Assembly (NCBI GenBank): GCA_035236585.1
Contig: CP141126.1
Span: forward strand, 68,611,414-68,675,413
Direction: 5' to 3'
From: Warburgia ugandensis
Lineage: Eukaryota; Streptophyta; Magnoliopsida; Canellales; Canellaceae
DNA length: 64,000 bases
Shown here: piece after piece, positions 61,450-64,000 of the stretch
How the letters are laid out: the number at the start of each line of letters is the position of its first letter
Numbering within the stretch: the first letter of the stretch is position 1
Notes under the pieces: model-generated
What the model saw: only the letters and a program-made list of their open reading frames with translations
What the model was told of the DNA's origin: nothing
Databases searched by the model: none
Made by a program: the position numbers and the translations under genes

Positions 61450-61845
61450 GTCATGACTTGTTATATTGTTTTAGCTTTGATCAATCTCACAAAGAATGTC
61501 TGAAATGATTTTTTTCATTTGTTATGTTGTTTTACCTTTGTTATTTGTTTTTATTATTCTTGTAATGGTATGTATAGGGGGTTTAGGATGAAGATATATT
61601 AACATCTTAATTTATCTCATAGAGAATGTATAAAATGACTATTGTTATTTGTTAAGTTGTTTTAGCTTTGTTATTTATTTCTATGTCTCTTATAATGGTA
61701 GGCATAGGGGATTAGGATGAAGATATGTTAATATCTTGATTTATCTAATAGAAAATGTATAAAATGACTTTTGTTATTTGTTATTTTATTTTTAGCTTTT
61801 GTTAATTTTTTTTGTGATTCTTGTAATGAAAGATGCTGATTTAAC
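61450..61845 (+). repeat. Tandem repeat, unit about 122 bases
   Basis: Just over three units, each with AGAATGTATAAAATGAC, TTGTTATTTGTTA, CTTGTAATGG and AGGATGAAGATAT. Units start near 61493, 61621 and 61750. Confidence 0.7.
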
Positions 61846-61960
61846 ATACTTATTCATATCCTATTAGGATTAGAAGTGTTCCTTAATTACTCTATCTAAA
61901 TACAAAGATGTATGTAGTACTCCTAAACTGATCCTAGAATGAATGCAAAGAAACATAGAA

Positions 61961-62410
61961 TGTAATAACCCTACATATTGTCACTATTTTGAATGAATTT
62001 GGAAGACATAATCATAGTTCACTAAAACTGAAATATGTAAAAGTAAATTCACCAAAGAAACCCCAAACTAAACTTTGAAACCTCAAAATTTAAAATGTAA
62101 GTGATGAGAGCTTTCCAACTACACTAATTTTGCATAAAACGGAGATCAAAGAAAGAAAAATCCAAAATTTTACTAAATAACATAGGGGACCAAATTGATA
62201 ATGGGACCTCTCACAATGATGGACCCCATGCGATGGCCAACCAAGAAGAGCTCGATGTGTGGAGCTCTACTCTTAGCTGTCTGTCATGTAGGAAAGAGGG
62301 TAGAGAGCACCACCTCCTCCCTCTCCCCTCTCCCCTCTCTCTATCTCTCTCCCTCATCGCATCCCTCTCTCTTTAACACTACATCTCATCCTCTCTCTAT
62401 ACATGCCTTT
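61961..62410 (+). repeat. LTR fragment H
   Basis: Starts TGTAATAACCCTACATATTG and contains GGGGACCAAATTGATAATGG, echoing the front part of LTRs B and D. It is cut at 62411 by LTR C3. Confidence 0.55.
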
Positions 62411-64000
62411 TGTGACGACCCAGGTTTTTGTAACACGTTTTGTAATGTATTTTGAAAGGCAGGGCCTTTAATAGTATAAATTTTTTTTGCAAAACAAAGC
62501 AGCGGAAATTCTTTTCTTTTGAACTTGTTTTGTAAAACCCAAGTCACCACTTCATACATAACATAAGTAAAATTTATGTACAAAATAAAATTCCATTGAA
62601 GGAATATACTTTTATTAAATTCTAGAATCCATCCAGTAGTTCACAGTACAGCCAAATCTATTACAATACTTGTCCAAATTACATAATCCAAAACTCAAGC
62701 TCACCATACAATAAAACTCTCAACAAAGAAAAATACATGTCTCCAAGGGTATACCTTGAAGATTATTCTCTTCAAGTCTTCTATCATCTTCAACTCCTAA
62801 CTCTCCTTCCCTGTATCTGAGATATTGCAACAAGTACAATATCTCAGCAAGCAATGCTTGCTAGGGGATTCAAGAAGCATAATAATTGACAATGTAATTC
62901 CAATACTTCATAATCTCATTATCCCTAAACATATTCATGTCTTTACTCTTTACTTTGTAAGTTATGTACATCCATATACGTACATACTATACATGGATAA
63001 ATCAGTTAAATTTATGAAAGTAGTCAAATATCATTCTCAACTAAGTTGATCAACTCTCTCTATTATGAGAATTTAGTATTTCAGCTAATCTTACACTGGG
63101 AATTTTCCTTCTTGGGAAATATTGATAATATACAATTACCTAGCATTTCATTATGCTAAAACATAAGGCATTTCACTATGCCTATTCTCATATGCATCAT
63201 AGTGCAAAATAATCAAAAAGGTTGTCATGCTGCAGTCTGATCTGTACTAGGGCGCTCGGATAACTGCCCTGTTCACCACTGATACCACAGTGGAAAATAT
63301 TATGTCACTACCCGTATGGGAGGACAGGACTTTCACAGTGGAGGCCTTCCCATAATTGTCCCACCCGACTTTTAGCCTCTCATAGGGCAAGGTATCATCA
63401 AATTTCAAGGAGCGGGTGGCCAAACCCTTATAACTCCTCTAGTAATAGCATCCCCCTAGGCTTATGCCTATTAAAACAAACTCACAAGCCTCCAAGCTTG
63501 TATGTAAAATAGATTTCATATATGTTAGACCATCTGTCTGTTTACTTAGGCTTGAAATATTTTCTATTTCCCTATTCACTTATAGTCTAGTCCTTAACCA
63601 TCTTATATGTGTTTGGTTGGATCATAAGGTTTTCAAGAGATTTAATACAAGTATTAACATTACTCTTGTCAACATAAGATCATGAGTTCAATCATGTATG
63701 TCCCATGTAAATGCATTCATCAAATCCTCCTACCTTTAAGGAGTGATCTCTTTTCCCAAATCTTCCATGATCACTAGATCTAAGTATTTTTCTATCTCTA
63801 AGTCTTAGTGCGCCCATCTCCTTGATCTTGATCTTGCATAGATCCATTGATTAACAATCTACACATGTTGATAAAGATCAAGGTCCTAGATCTTCTATCA
63901 TCTAGTTCTTCTTTAATCTAAGTTCAGTTATTGGATCATCCCTAAGGAGGATGATCTTGGTTTTCTTCCTTGAATTATCTTTGATCAAGGGTTTGGATTA
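62411..64000 (-). repeat. LTR C3, runs off the window
   Basis: The minus-strand end GGGTCGTCACA lies at 62411. The visible 1590 bases match the last 1.7 kb of LTR C2 closely, in opposite orientation. Whether it is solo or part of a full element lies beyond the window. CCTTT precedes it and may be a target copy. Confidence 0.85.
62817..62847 (-). other. LTR C3 hairpin
   Basis: CTGAGATATTG / CAATATCTCAG with a 9-base loop, the same arms as C2. Confidence 0.65.

Larger units (their letters stand above)
49807..61900 (+). mobile_element. CACTA (En/Spm) transposon CACTA-2
   Basis: 5' terminus CACTACTACATAGGAGGCT at 49807, preceded by GTT (possible 3-base target copy). Subterminal AAAGTC repeats to about 50440, then solo LTR C2 inserted at 50924, TNP2 at 55832-58930, internal hairpin arrays at 59370 and 60430, and a CT-rich region. 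No second gene and no 3' terminus were recognised, so the right limit is a guess; LTR H begins at 61961. Same family as CACTA-1 but opposite orientation. Confidence 0.75.

Noticed and set aside
1-64000. Search for host genes, tRNA or rRNA genes, CRISPR arrays, bacterial-type systems
   Set aside because: None supported. All convincing protein similarity belongs to transposable elements.

Overview
The window is repeat-dense, AT-rich plant nuclear DNA. No host protein gene, rRNA, tRNA or CRISPR array could be supported. Nearly everything recognisable is a transposable element or its remains: Ty3/gypsy chromovirus-like LTR elements whose primer sites match plant initiator tRNA-Met, one Ty1/copia remnant, and two large CACTA (En/Spm) DNA transposons with plant-type TNP2, Transposase_24 and DUF8039-like coding sequence. 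It looks like a flowering plant with a repeat-rich genome; I cannot name the species.

Layout. 1-5.6 kb: AT-rich sequence, a dispersed repeat (Z), and a duplicated block (G1, G2) with tandem arrays, which brackets a gypsy remnant (F: gag part, primer site, LTR). 5.7-8.7 kb: chromodomain end and 3' LTR of another gypsy element (E). 8.7-10.7 kb: minus-strand copia pol remnant. 10.68-40.28 kb: CACTA-1, read on the minus strand, inserted in the copia remnant. It has itself been hit by gypsy element A (11156-29048, minus, target duplication CTAAG), which carries element B nested inside it (14301-23374, plus, target duplication ATAAT), and by a solo LTR, C1 (34585-38935, target duplication ATATA). 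40.3-45.5 kb: an LTR fragment (C4) and a 3.9-kb LTR (D). 45.5-49.8 kb: mostly unassigned, with another copy of the dispersed repeat (Y). From 49.8 kb to about 61.9 kb: CACTA-2 on the plus strand, with a solo LTR C2 (50924-55826, target duplication AAGAA) in front of its TNP2 gene. 61.96-64 kb: an LTR fragment (H), then LTR C3, which runs off the window.

The order of events can be read directly: copia remnant, then CACTA-1, then A, then B. LTR divergence agrees with the A-then-B order (about 4% in a sampled stretch of A, about 2% in B). The gypsy LTRs share a common architecture although much of their sequence differs: a TGTAAT..CC start, a TATA box, a CAG/GTA splice-donor-like site, a conserved G-rich block, a short perfect hairpin about 350-600 bases before the 3' end, and a GGTCGTCACA-like end.

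The most interesting signals are the hairpin shared across LTR families, the palindrome around the TATA box of A, the CpG-rich modules inside otherwise AT-rich LTRs, and the hairpin-forming AAAGTC arrays that lie inside the CACTA elements, between the two transposon genes, as well as at the ends. I found nothing that amounts to a clearly new biological system. Divergence figures are hand counts on sampled stretches.
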